A stretch of 64,000 bases of DNA from Bipolaris cookei. Lineage: Eukaryota > Ascomycota > Dothideomycetes > Pleosporales > Pleosporaceae. The notes under the pieces are model-generated. The model had not been told where the DNA came from. It searched no databases and worked only from the letters and a program-made list of their open reading frames with translations. The position numbers and the translations under genes were made by a program. Positions 10,530 through 23,428 of this stretch are shown here, piece after piece. The stretch spans positions 1 through 64,000 of the forward strand of contig NRSV01000034.1 in NCBI GenBank assembly GCA_002286855.1, read 5' to 3'. How positions within the stretch are numbered: the stretch's first letter is position 1; each line of letters starts with the position of its first letter.

Positions 10530-13500
10530 TTATGGTACCTCAGATAGCTTTGCGATCATCTCACAGAGCATTCGGCTAATCATATCCGCGTTTCCCATTG
10601 TTATGATGTGAGTGTTGCCACTAATCACAAGTCTCAGGCTGCCATTTTGTGGATAGGACATCACGCTCAATATATCAGACACCGAACGGGGGTTTTGAAA
10701 CCATTTTAGTTTCCCGGTTATACCTGGAAAGTCAAGCGTTGGATGCTCATCGACATTTTGATGCTGAAGTACTGAGTCGAATGTTGTGGCGGCTGGCCAA
10801 TCTGTGCAGCTTTCGACTATCTCGTCGAACCCAGTCGAATCTGACTCTCCAAGTGAAGAGTATTGTTCTTGAATTGAACATGAAAGTTCTGTCAACGTCT
10901 TGGATGGCAGAACTCGGACACGAACTGGGATAACGTTCACACAAGGTCCAACGATCTCTGTGATGCAGGGGACATTGGAATTACGGCCAGCCACTACGGA
11001 TGCGTATACAACATCCTCTTCGCCAGTGATGTGTGAAAGAATGGTTGCCCAAGCAGCACTAACAACCGAAGCCGGGGTCAAGTTGTTCGGAAGCGTTGGC
11101 ATACTAACGACTCTTTCTATCTTTATCTCACTTGGGGTGGTGCATTCTGGTGTGTGTGGACAGAGAAGTGATGTGATTTTGATCATCTTTGAGCCTTGAA
11201 GCAACTTGCTCCAGTACAATTGCGAAGTAGATCTTCGACTCTGTACATAGGCCAAAAAGGTTGGGAACTGATACGCAGGACCTAGAGGCTTTCCGTAGTG
11301 AATACTTGAAAGCGTTTTCACAATCATTGGTAGACAAACTCCGTCGTACTGGGCATGAGAAAGGCGGAATATTAAACGATGCTCCCCGTTCGTGCTCTTG
11401 ACTAATATGAATGATGTTGGTAGTTTTATCGAGGATGATTGTTCAATATCTTGCAAACAGACGACATTTGACGCTTCCTCAAGTGACGTAGGAAGCTCGA
11501 ACTCAGAAAATGAGAGATCCGGATTGCGAAGGACAACTTGCCACAAGTGGCCTTCAAGATAGACGAACTTTGTCCGGAGTATTGAAAATTGTTGCACAAG
11601 ACTAGAACAACTTTCTTTGAGGCGAGGAATATCAACGTTAGAGCCCATATCTAGAAAAAGATAGTTGAAGGCTAGTGATCGAGATCTGATGCCTCTGGAA
11701 ATGAAAACGTGTTGCATATGTGTCGCGGGAAGAATATCTAAAACGTCGGTGCTGTGTATACTCTCATCACTACTGGATAGTTTAGAGAGAAGATGCTCGT
11801 GTTTTACTGAAAATAGCAAGGAAAAGGGCTTAGGATTCATCGGGGCTGATTGTTTTTCTGGATGTGCAAGTCGGACAACAGACGACAACTTTGGATTACT
11901 AAGAAGATCAGCAACATTCAGTCGAATAGATTGTTTGCGAACTTCGCCGATGAGCTTCATGGCGGTGATGGAGTCCCCGCCTAGGCCGAAGAAGCTGTCG
12001 TCCAGGCCAATGCGGCTCGCCTCGATGCCCAGCACCTGTGACCACAGCTGCTGCATCGTCTGCTCGGCTTGCGTCTCTGGTGCTCGCTTCTGGCCCTGGC
12101 TACGCGTCCGCATCTCAGCCAGCTGCTGGACTGAGAACGAAGCCCCAATCTCTCGTAGTCGTTTCCGATCAGTCTTTCCAGATGCTGTCATGGGCATCTG
12201 GGCAACAGCAAAGAACACTGTAGGCACCATATACTCTGGAAGTCTCTCCGCCAGCTTCTCCTCTATTCCAGCTGGGAAGACAACCTGTGCTGTTAAGTCG
12301 TTTTTGGTAGTGTTGTCCCCAAGCAGAGCGTCTCGGGTGTTACTGTCGAGATGTAAGAAGGCTGCTAGCAGGGCCTGGCTTTGTTCTCCCCGTGGCTGGA
12401 TAGTCTCGACTGCTAACTGTTTGACCTCAGGGATGCATTCGTGCAAATGGTGCTCGACCTCGCCCAGCTCGATCCGCTGCCCACGTATCTTGACCTGGCT
12501 GTCTTTGCGGCCAACGTATGTTAAGCTGCCATCTGCACTATAGTGAACCAGATCGCCTGTTTTGTATAGCCTGCCTTGGCGACCTGGGTGGCTTTCACTG
12601 CCTGCCACTAGCCAAGGAGGGTTGTTGATGAAGGCGGCCTTTGTCTTCACGGCATCCTTAAGATAGCCACGTGCAAGAGTTGGGCCTTCGACTAAGAGCT
12701 CTCCAACAGACCCCAATGGTGCTAGCTTGTTGTAGTTTTCAGGGTCTACTACCCAGCTTGTTGAAGCAACCGACTTTCCAATCGTACCTGACTTATAGCC
12801 TTCTTTCTGCGCATAACAAGCACAGATGACACAGCATTCCGCAGGTCCATATCCATTGATTGTCTGCACAGAGTAAGGCCATCTATTCCAATCTGCAGAG
12901 CTGACCTGCTCCGCTCCAAGAACCAATGTCTTAAGGGTGGGGATAGCCCTTGGGTCTAGCAGGCGCGCAACTGAAGAAGTCAGAATCGCCCAATTGACTT
13001 GCATTTGGTTCGCAACCCTCGCTATATCATTTCGCCGCTCGCTTTCAGAAGGCACACATATACAACCACCATGCACGAGTGTGCTAAGGACCTCCGTAAT
13101 AGAATTGTCAAATGTGTAAGCAGAAAATTGAAGGGCCCGAGTGTTGTGCGACATGCCGAATGCTCGTCCATGGCCCAAACAGCTTGTTGATATTGCCTTG
13201 TGTTCCACAACGACACCTTTAGGTACTCCGGTACTTCCCGATGTGAAGATAACGTACGCTGTGTTGCGTGGCTGTACCCTGCTTCTGTCTATTTCGCTGG
13301 ATGACAACTGGCTGATGAAGGCTTCGCTAACTGCAACAACATGGCGGGCCGAGTCTGGCCACAGCATCGCATACTGTACTGACGTGAGCACTACCTTGGC
13401 CTCTGTCTGTTTGAAGATCTCCTCATGCCGGCTGGCTGGGTGATCTGGATCCAGCGGTACAAAAGCCCCGCCGGCCTTTAGCACCGCTAGCATGGCTACG

Positions 13501-16500
13501 ACTGTCCACATGGACTTCTCGAAGCACAGCGGCACCATGACTTCAGCTCCAACTCCTAGACGGATAAGATAGCTTGCTAACCGGGCGGACCTCTCATCTA
13601 GCTCGCCATATGTCATGTCGCCATCCCACGCACAGATGGCGGGTGCAGAGGGCCGCGCCTCTGCTTGTTCAGCGAACAGCTCGTGCACACATCGACTGAC
13701 CACCGCTGGCACGGTCTGGTTCCATGCCCACAGCTGCTGTCGGTCTTCAGATGTTGCGACGTCGACGTCGACCACCTTGCTGTCTGTGCCTGCCTCGGCC
13801 AGCTGCTGCATGACGAAGCTGAACTGGCGGAGTATCTTCTCTACCCGCCACTGCTCGATTACTCTCCCATCGAAGCTAGCCGTAAATCGTACACTGTCTT
13901 CAGCCAGCATACACTGCACCATGAGCGCATACGTTGTGAAGTCCTGTAGGGCTGATGCGCGTCCCCATGTCCCAAACTTGTCGTCAACCTCTAATTTACC
14001 CCCAGTAGGCTGAACAATCAGCAGTGTCTGGAAGCCACAAGCATGCTGTGCATCTGAGCCTAGTTTTGCGATCTCCTGAAGGCCTGTCTGCTCGTATGGG
14101 ATCATGTCAGTCGCCTGCTGCTGCACCGCTCGAAGGAATCCTTCCACAGTCCATCCTTTCTGTACACGTATTCGCACAGGCACTGTTGCGATGATCGGGC
14201 CAATTATATCTTCGATGCTAGCCACAGGTGCATTGCGGCCCGTCACGGTAGCGCCAAACACCACATCATCTAAGCCAGTATACTGACTGGTAAGGATGGC
14301 CCAGGCTGCGCGGATGGTCGTTGACAATGTCGCGTCAGACGTTATTTTGGAAAGAGGCGGGCATTGATACTCCACAATCGTGTCAGCAACAGATTGTTGC
14401 ACCCCAGACACTAGCGGCGGAAAGGGCATGGCTTGGCAGTCGCTGAGTGCATTTTGCCAGTAGGTTGCTGTAGCACCCTGATCTAGCTGGCTTAAATACT
14501 CAATAAAAGAGTTGAAGCCAGGCTGCTTTGCCAACATTTCACCATCGTAGACTGTTTTGAGCGCGCTCACAATGCGAGGCACCGACCAGCCATCGTACAG
14601 AGCATGGTGAATCGTCCACACAAACCATCGCTTTTCTTCATGCGGGTCACGGACCAGTGCATAGCGTGCAAGCGGCTGGCCAAGCTCTATAGGCCACGAT
14701 TGGTCTTGGTCCAGGTATGTTGCTAGGTTGTCAGTTTCCACCCACTCTGCTTTTTTTGAGATGACAGTCTGTAGCAGGCCAAGGGTACTGTGTTGCAAAA
14801 TCCTTGTGCGTAAAATTGGTAAAGACTGAATCACTTTCTCCCATGCAGCCCGGAAATCATCCTCGTCTATATCTGCCCGCAGCTCCAACACGCACTGCAT
14901 GGTGTAGTCGCCAGCGCGCTTTTGTGTTAGCGATAGCATGCCCTCCTGCAGTGGTGAGCAAGGGTATATGTCTTCGATAAGGTTCGGATCTATGTTGCAA
15001 ACAGCTGCTGCCTCTTTGCGTACTTGTTCTGCATCTACACTAGGATGCAACAGAGAGAACGGAGCAATGTCACTACTAAGGATAGGAGCACATTGGTCAG
15101 CTAAGGCTACTAGATCGACAAGCTTGGGATACTGAAAGATGTTCGCGACCGTAAGTCCTACTCCTTCCTCACGAGCCATGGCCACTAGCTTCATGGCGGT
15201 GATGGAGTCGCCGCCTAGGCGAAAGAAGCTGTCGTCCAGGCCAATGCGGCTCGCCTCGATGCCCAGCACCTGTGACCACAGCTGCTGCATCGTCTGCTCG
15301 GCCTGTGTCTCTGGCTGCCGCTTTGCATCTTGAGTGCCCGTTATTTGGAGTGGTGTTTTCTGAGCGAGCGCCTTCCGATCTACCTTGCCGTTCTCGTTGA
15401 TTGGCAGCTTGTCAAGAACATGAATGGACTGCGGGACCATATATTCAGGGAGTTGGAGTCGCACAGTTTCTTCGAGTTGGTGTTGTACTTCTTTGACAAG
15501 CTGCTGCTGCAATGGTCTGTTGCTAAATGTGTGCTGTGGTCGATCCGCGTGGTCGCTAGGGAACTCGAATAGCATTCGAGACGCTTCATCATCAGGCTGA
15601 CGACGGTAGAAGATACAATCTAGTCCTCCATGCTGCGAGTACTGCCTACTCCAGCTGATCTCCACACGGCAACCAGCTTCTTCAGCCACATTGACTAGGT
15701 CTGTAGTAGAAAGACACGGCGTTCGCTTGGCTTGCTGGCGGACCAAGGGGATCCACTCCTTCTGGGCTGGTGTCTTGGCATTCAAGAAACTAAGGAGGCA
15801 TCGACTGAAGATAGTTTTGCTGTGAGGGATGTTGCTGATGGCTACAGTGTGCTCATCAGAAAGATTTTCCAACTGCTGTAGTAAAGATCGACGATCTAGC
15901 TTTCGCTTCTCGAAATCAATCCACTCATGACTAGACACACGTTGCACCCCTTTGCACAGCATACCCTCATGCTTGGTGTAAACAATCGCGGTGTACCGGT
16001 AGCAGCTCAACTCGTTAGTTGCCTTCATCCTTTTAGGCTGGATCTCTACGTGCTCAACAAGGCCAGGTAGACGACTCGGTAGAGAGGTAAAAAACCCAGG
16101 ATCGATCAGCAGCTCGCGCTCAACCTGCTCCATGTCTTCTACCATGCGCAGGATATCTTCTTTGCTCGCCCTGTCACCCGCAATCCGCAGTGCCCGCGTC
16201 GCCAGGAACTCTCGGTGCAGCGCATGAGATCGGATGTCGCCAAAGAACAGCATTTTTATGCCATCAACATGAAGCAGATCTTCCACTACCCGGAACAGAT
16301 ATTCTTGGCTGGGGAAGTACTGCACGACTGAGTTCAGGACAGCTAGATTGGCCTTGAGGGGCCGTTCTATGCGGGAAATGTCTGTTGCTGCGGCCTTATA
16401 CATGCGCACCTTATTCGTTAGCGTAGGTATGCATTTAGCCGTCTCTCTAATAAAGCTGACCGCTTTCTTAGACGGATCGAGTCCCACGTAGCTCTGCAGG

Positions 16501-19500
16501 CCATTACTCAAATTAAAGAGAATCATCCCAGTACCCGAGCCGATTTCCAAGACGTGTCCTAGCTGGCCGTTAGTGATCGTATAGATGGTGCGAATAGTGT
16601 CGCCCAGCCACTCGTTCATCTCGGCCTTGTCAATATCGCTTCCGTCGTACATAGACGTCCATCCAATAAAGTCTCGTCCGGTAGAACCAGGGCTGATATG
16701 CTCAATCGGATTATATGTCTCTGCATCGAAATGCTCTTCCCACGCATCAACGTGCTGCAACTGGTGGCTGTCTTTAACCTGACCATCAAGCATTTCAGCT
16801 TCTTCCTTGAGTGCGACGTAGCCAAAGAGTCCTTGGGTACTGTGGTCCTTATGTGCCAATACAACCGCGGCATCGCGCACGCATCTGTGGCTACAAAGGA
16901 CGTTCTCAATCTCTCCAAGCTCAATGCGGTGGCCTCGAATCTTGATCTGCCCATCAAGACGACCAAAGAATTCAAGTTGCCCATCCATAGGTCGCTGCCG
17001 CACATAGTCGCCCGTTCGGTAGGCTCGCATAGTAGTGCTCCCAACAGTAACTGTAACAAAGCGGTCGATGTTGCGCTTAGGGTCTGTGTATCCTCACGCA
17101 ACACCGTCTCCAGTTACTACCAGCTCGCCGATGACGCCAAGCGGCACAAGCTGTTGCTCAGCATCCATGACATAGGCGCCCGAGCTGCTAATGGCTCTGC
17201 CGATAGGCACACCATTTACACACCTCTCGTCTTCGGTTAAAATATATAGCGTGCTCATGACTGAGTTCTCAGTCGGCCCATATGCGTTGACTACCTTACT
17301 GCGCACAAGACTTTGTGCTGCAAACATGTCTTCTGGATTAGCTCGATCTCCGGCTACAAGCAGCACATCAAGTGTGCCAATTGTGCGCGGAGATGCGGCT
17401 AGAGATTGCTTGAGGAGAGCAGGGGTGAAGAAGGCAACTCGGATGCTGTGTCGAGTAAACGCTTCGAGTAGGGCATCTTGGTCTAGCACGGTAGTGGCAT
17501 TGATGCAGACCAGCGTCCCGCCGTTCAAAAGGCAGGTATATATCTCCCACGATGATCCGTCAAATGCAAGGTTGGCCATGTGCGCTGTAGCTTTGGTTGC
17601 CCGGAAATCCGCTATGCGATCATGTTGCGCCATACGCACAATACCGCGATGCTCTACCATGACCCCTTTGGGCTGACCAGTAGAGCCTGAGGTGAAGACA
17701 ATGTACGCTAGGCTGGTGGCACATGGTCTGAGAGTGGAATTGCCTTCCAAGGCATGCTTTGCAAGACTATTGTCGGTGGCCTCGTTCAACATGTCGACGA
17801 TGCGTACAAACTTGACATCTGTAGATCTAAGAGAAGGAACCTGAACATCCATGCTAACTAGTACGAGTTTCTTCCCTGGGAAAGATGATAGAATAGACTC
17901 GATCCGCTTTGCTGGTGCTTGCGTATCAAAAGGCATATAGGCTAATCCCGCCTTTAGAATACCTAGGAAGGCGACAATTGTCTCGCAGCATCGAGTTGCA
18001 AATACGCCGATTGCAGTTTCAGGAGCCATTTCAATCATCGCAAGCGCCTGAGCGATTCTGTCTGACTGCATGTCTAACTGGGTATAAGTCATCTCTACAA
18101 ACACATCCTTGACTGCAACCTTGGAAGGCCACGCAGCAGCTTGCTTGCGGAAGACGTCGACGATGCTTGGCTCTTGGGAGCAAGATCTGTCTACTCGAAG
18201 CAGCCCCATCTGGTCGAGCTGAGCGTATGCCTTGTCGGTCATGAGTCGCGTTGACGCAATCTTTGTTTCGGGTTCGGCGAGACACTGATTGAGCAAGTTC
18301 TCGAAAACAAACGCTAGGCACGATATCGTCTCCAGGGCAAAAAGGTCCTCTGAGAAGTATATATAGCCCTGCAGGCCGCTTTGCTCTTGGAAGAAATGGA
18401 ACTCGAGATCAAACCGCGAAGTAGCAGTAACGTCCATGACATTGGTCTCCACACCCTCTAGCGTAAACTTTCCCAAATCTTTTTGCGCATGGACCGCGAA
18501 GACGACTTGCGCAAGCGGGTTGCGAGAGATGTCTCTGTCTCTCTGAAGCGTAGAGACAATACTCTCAAATGGCACGTCTTGATTGGCAAGCGAAGCCACT
18601 ACCGTGTCGTAGACCTACTGTACAAGCTCTTTGAAAGTTTCGTCTTCAACTTTGATTCGAATACACTGCATGTTCACGAAGAAGCCTATCATGTCCCGGA
18701 GCTCCCACTGGTCTCGGTTGGCATTGGGAGCACCGATCGTGGCATCGTCTTGGCCAGTGAGACGATAGTGCGCAGCGCGGAAAGCAGCAAGGAGAACGAC
18801 AAACGGAGTGACTTCATGCGCTCTGCAGAACCGCTGCAGTCTTCTGTATAGTTGACCGTCTATTCTGAGCTGGTGTGTGCCAGCCTTACCAGACAGGGTC
18901 GCCGGTCGAGGCTTGTCGCACAGAAACTCTGCCGGCCGGCTTGACCGCAGCTCTGCCACCCAGTAGTCGAGCTGCTTCTGGTAGCCTTGCATCTGCTCTG
19001 GCATTCTTTGCCAGAGTGAAAAATCACGGTACTGGATGGGTAAAGGTGATAGCCGCGAGTTCAGATCCTCGCCACGGGCAGCAGCAGCGTAGAGCACAGC
19101 CAGCTCTCGCTTCAGGACATCTAATGACCAGCCATCAGAGATAATATGGTGCATAACAATGGATAACACATGCTCCTGTTCGCAGATTCGGTAGATGCGC
19201 ACTCTCCATCCTGGCTCGTTCTGCAGGCGGAAAGGTGTTGTCTGGTCGTGCTGCAATGCATCTAAGAGGTCCTGTTCGTTGTTTGAGTGGACTTGAATGA
19301 TAGTTATATCTTTCTTGTCACAAAATGGACGAACGAGCTGTACGCCTGTACCGTGTTGAGTGGAAAAGGTCGTCCGCAGCGTTTCATGTCGATATTCTAT
19401 TACCTGCAGTGCAGCCTTGAGTGCATCAAGTTGAAGAGGGCCATTAATTCGTAGTGCAAATGGCATAAGATACCAGCCTAGACCAGGGTGTAGCTCCTCT

Positions 19501-21527
19501 AGGAACCACAACCGGCTTTGGGCAAACGACTGGGCGACAGGCCCAGAATATTCGCCTCGTGTGATGGCACTGGGGCCAGTCGACAGGCGATGCGTAGTCT
19601 GGTTGGCTAGAAGGCCTAACCGTGGTGCGTGGAAAACATCATGGATTGCCAGCTTGAGACCGATGTGGCGTGCCTCGCCGACGAGCTTCATGGCGGTGAT
19701 GGAGTCGCCGCCTAGGCGAAAGAAGCTGTCGTCCAGGCCAATGCGGCTCGTCTCAATGCCCAGCACCTGTGCCCATAGCTGCTGCATCGTCTGCTCGGCC
19801 TGTGTCTCTGGCTGCCGTTTCGGGCCCTGGCTACGCGTACGCATCTCTGCTAGCTGCTGGCCTGAGAACGAAGCCCCAATCTCCTGCAGTTGTCGCCGGT
19901 TGATTTTGGTAGATGTTGTCATCGGAAGTTGTGCTATCGCAAAGTACACCTGAGGCACCATATGATTCGGCAATCGCTGGGCCAACTCTACGTCAGTGTC
20001 GTCCGCATACACCAACCGTACGGTCGAGTTGCTCTCAAACGACTTGCTGACAAGCTGTGTGCTACATGCCTCTTCGTTCAGCTCTAGGAACACTGCTACC
20101 ATTGCCTTCTCTTTGTCACCCGCTGGTGAGATTATCTCGACCGCCATTTTGACCTCGGGCATACATTCGTGTAGGTGATACTCAATCTCGTCGAGTTCAA
20201 CGCGTTGGCCACGAACTTTGACCTGACTATCTTTGCGGCCAACGTATATTAAGTCGCCGTCTCCGTCATAGTAGACTAGATCGCCCGTCTTGTATAGCCT
20301 GCCTCGGCGGCCTGTGTGGCCTTTACTGCCTGCCACCAGCCAAGGAGGATCATTGATGAAGGCAGCCTCTGTCTTCACTACATCCTTGAGATAGCCGCGC
20401 GCTTGAATTGGTCCCTCAACTAGCAGCTCGCCGATCGTACCAAGTGGGGCAAGCTTGTTATGGTTGTCTGGATCCACTACCCAACTAACCGAAGCAACAG
20501 GTCTGCCGATAATTCCTGGCTTGTAACCTTCGGCACTACCATTAGTATGCGAAGTGCACCAAACGGCACACTCTGTTGGACCATATGCATTAATTTGCTC
20601 AACGCCATCCCCCCATCTTTCCCAATCGACACTATTTACTCGTTCTCCTCCAAGAACAAGTGTTTTTATGGACGGAGTTTTTTGGGGATCCAGTAGGCGT
20701 GCGACGGTTGGGGTAAGCTGTGCCCAGTTCACATTCATGATGTTGATTGCTTCTGACAGAGCGTTATGTCGATCGTCTTCGGAAGGAATACAGATGCAAC
20801 TGCCGTGTACTAGCGGTGTGATGATTTCAGCTATGCACGCATCGAACGTGTAAGTCGCAAACTGAAGGGCTCGAGTATCTGGTCTGAGTCCAATTGCTTT
20901 CCCATGGTTCAGGCAGCTTGTAGAGACTGCATAGTGTTCCAAGACAACTCCTTTTGGGATTCCAGTGCTGCCTGATGTGAACATGACATAGGCGGCATTG
21001 CTCGGGTGGATTGTAGGCTCGTCCGTGACTTTGACAGATGACAACTGACTGACGAAGGCCTCATCAACCGAAACAACACAGCGAGCTGAATCTGACCATA
21101 GCATCGCATACTGCACCGACGTGAGCACCACTTTAGCCTCCGTCTGCTTGAAGATCTCCTCATGTCGGCTGGCTGGGTGATCGGGATCCAGTGGCACAAA
21201 CGCACCACCGGCCTTCAGCACCGCCAGCATGGCTACGACTGTCCACATGGATTTCTCGAAGCATAACGGTACCATGGCTTCAGCTCTGACTCCTACACTA
21301 ACAAGATAGCTTGCTAACTGGGTGGACTGCTCGTCCAGCTCGCCGTAAGTCATGTTGCCATCCCATGCGCAAAGAGCGGGCGCAGACGGCTGCGCCTTTG
21401 CTTGCTCCACAAATAGCTCGTGAACACATCCATTCACCGCCACCGGCAAGATCTTTTTGTTCGTTGCCCATATCTTCTCAAGATCCTGGAAACTGATAGT
21501 TGGAAGTTCTTCCTGTATATCTACCAT
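10530..21527 (-). pseudogene. Three-module nonribosomal peptide synthetase with two in-frame stops
   Basis: One intronless frame of 3,665 codons. Domain order with rough residues: A1 (about 30-560, FTSGSTGIPKG), T1 (LGGDSITAMK, about 606), C1 (HHIISDGWS, about 791), A2 (core FDGSSWEI, FTSGSTGQPKG about 1277) with an inserted N-methyltransferase (VLEIGSGTGM, about 1658), T2 (about 2105), C2 (HHALYDGWS, about 2306), A3 (about 2764), T3 (about 3185) and a terminal condensation-like CT domain whose active site reads SHAQYDG (about 3388). CT domains release fungal peptides by cyclisation. There is no loading C domain and no epimerase, so residue 1 is loaded directly. Two stops break it: TAG at 18615-18617 (codon 971, in C1) and TGA at 17094-17096 (codon 1478, in A2). 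The frame is otherwise fully open and homologous across both, so they look like recent C-to-T changes of CAG and CGA. Unless read through or sequencing errors, no full enzyme can be made. It probably once made a small N-methylated (cyclo)peptide. Confidence 0.9.
11940..12083 (-). repeat. Near-identical carrier-domain block 3 (T3)
   Basis: About 140 bp around the phosphopantetheine site of T3 is almost identical in DNA to the blocks at 15175-15320 (T2) and 19675-19818 (T1), including third codon positions. All three encode the same run from ETQAEQTMQQLWSQ/AQVLG to GGDSITAMKL. Such identity inside one gene points to recent internal duplication or gene conversion. Confidence 0.8.
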
Positions 21528-23428
21528 TGCGCAACGGGTTAGTTTTAGTTGTTAAAAGCTTTACTTCTTGTGTACAAACTGTTAGTAGGATACCGTAGTT
21601 TGAGAGATGAATCATGAAGCTTGTCCGTTAGTAAAACTCCCGCCAGGTTTAGGCGTCTACTTATGTCCTTTTTTAGGTGTATCAACTAGATTGCCCTACA
21701 AAAAGCGACATTCATCCAAGAATTGATTCGATGTCAAGGATTTCACAGTGTGTCCTGCTGCTATAGCCGGGTCAAGGTGAGCCCATCAGCATGCGCTGTT
21801 GACTGTCCAATAACTCCTGCCCTTCTTCCGGGAAAGTCCAGACATGGCTATGCGTCTGCGTGGATAGGGTTGTCTGCGTTAATTCGCGTACGCATCTACT
21901 ATAGGACGAATCGTCGTTTGTGCTCAACCAGAGCATGACGTGTCCAAGAAAAGGCTGCTCTGACGGCTCGGCATATAGCCACCGAAGCCTGTCGCGGTAG
22001 CAATTTCTGTCCGGAGTTGCGTTAGAGCTAATCAGAAATTGTGCACAGTGTGTACATGATCAAAGGCTTCGAGAGTCCAGTCCCGCCTCTGGGATTACAT
22101 ATCTCGAGCCTGCCAGTACTTGCCTCTATTTAACCATTCAAGCAAAAAAAATATTCAAAGATGACACTCTAGTGAATAATCCTCGCTCCCTACTACGATC
22201 GTGACATGAGGCCTGAGCTCGCGACCCGTTCGTAGCCCGATGAAAGACTATAGTAATGTTTTCCGGTCATTTCCGCGACTAGGGAAATACATAAGCGTGA
22301 ACGCTGAACGCGGGAAGCAGGGATACACACATGTAGTCAATCGCGGTTGACGATCAATATGAACAGGATGTGCAGTGGTCCCAACACTGAGCCGCGCCCC
22401 ATTATTACCTAGTCGGCCTGGCAGGCGAACAGCCGAAGAGGGGGATTTTCCAAGGGGTCTTCCAACCTATCCCTGCCAAAGTTGATTTGTTACGTAAAGA
22501 AACGTTCTCACACCGCATTGCTAGTCCCCTGCGTAAACGCGGCTTGATATGACGTTAGAGGATTTAAACTCTCACTTGCGCTTTGCAATTGCCCCGGTCA
22601 ATATCACTTTACCAAGCCTAAGCTGAACTATCTTTTTTACTATACTCACTGTAGCTCTATACTACCTATGGTGGTTGATTCATACTTTTACAACTCTGTC
22701 TGTGAGATGATATGGTGAAATTATACGTTGTGGAAAAGTAAAAACCAGTGTAAAGTGGAGTGGCGCCCAACGTCAGTCTTTCACACAATTTCCCTTGTTG
22801 CGCATAAATAAGGTTCATTGGTTGATATCACTGCGTGTTTCACAGGTCTCCTAGGATAAGTCTCATCAAATAAGCACTAAGATTGCCATGCTTACTCTTT
22901 CTTAGGCCGATCTCTAAGCTGCTAAGCTGACTTGGTGGCTTGTGACGTTATTGTTAATAATTTCGTAGTTATACAAAAACATGCTAGATCAGTTCACAGA
23001 ATATTTCACATTGACATGTACTGAAATAATATCTAATAAGCCATAGGCAGAACTGTATCCTGGTTAATATATAGTTCAGGAAGCCCTTGCTAGTGCTTAC
23101 AATAACATTAACCCAGTATGCAGTAATAATCATTGCGTTCCTATGTAAGTTAGCATTGAATTCTAGAGCAGAGCGATGATCAAGGAAACCCTGGCCAATG
23201 CAATTACTCTCAGCCCACTTTCGATCCGATCCAAGTATCCACATATCGCCTTGTGTGTTTTGGTTTATCATATATTGTACATATATGTTGACTTGTTGAG
23301 CTTGCAGCTTTCCGCACGAAACGCCCTACGTCTGCAAACTCTAGCAAAGACTCACGGTTATGAAGACGTCCGACTTAGCAGATGACTCCAATCTTTCCAG
23401 ATCACAGAGTAGATATTGGGGCTCACCA
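21528..23428. promoter_or_regulatory. Divergent intergenic region between NRPS and PLP-enzyme gene
   Basis: 1.9 kb separates the NRPS start (minus strand) from the threonine aldolase-like gene (plus strand), so it must hold both promoters. It is moderately AT-rich towards the right (22600-23100). I found no convincing ORF, repeat or TIR element in it, and I cannot name binding sites with confidence. Confidence 0.5.

Noticed and set aside
11665..12543. 292-codon plus-strand frame inside the NRPS
   Set aside because: Antisense shadow of NRPS coding sequence. The minus strand here encodes clear A3/T3 motifs.
17094..18617. NRPS stop codons explained as introns
   Set aside because: No GT..AG pair of reasonable length surrounds either stop without removing conserved domain residues, and the frame is unchanged on both sides.
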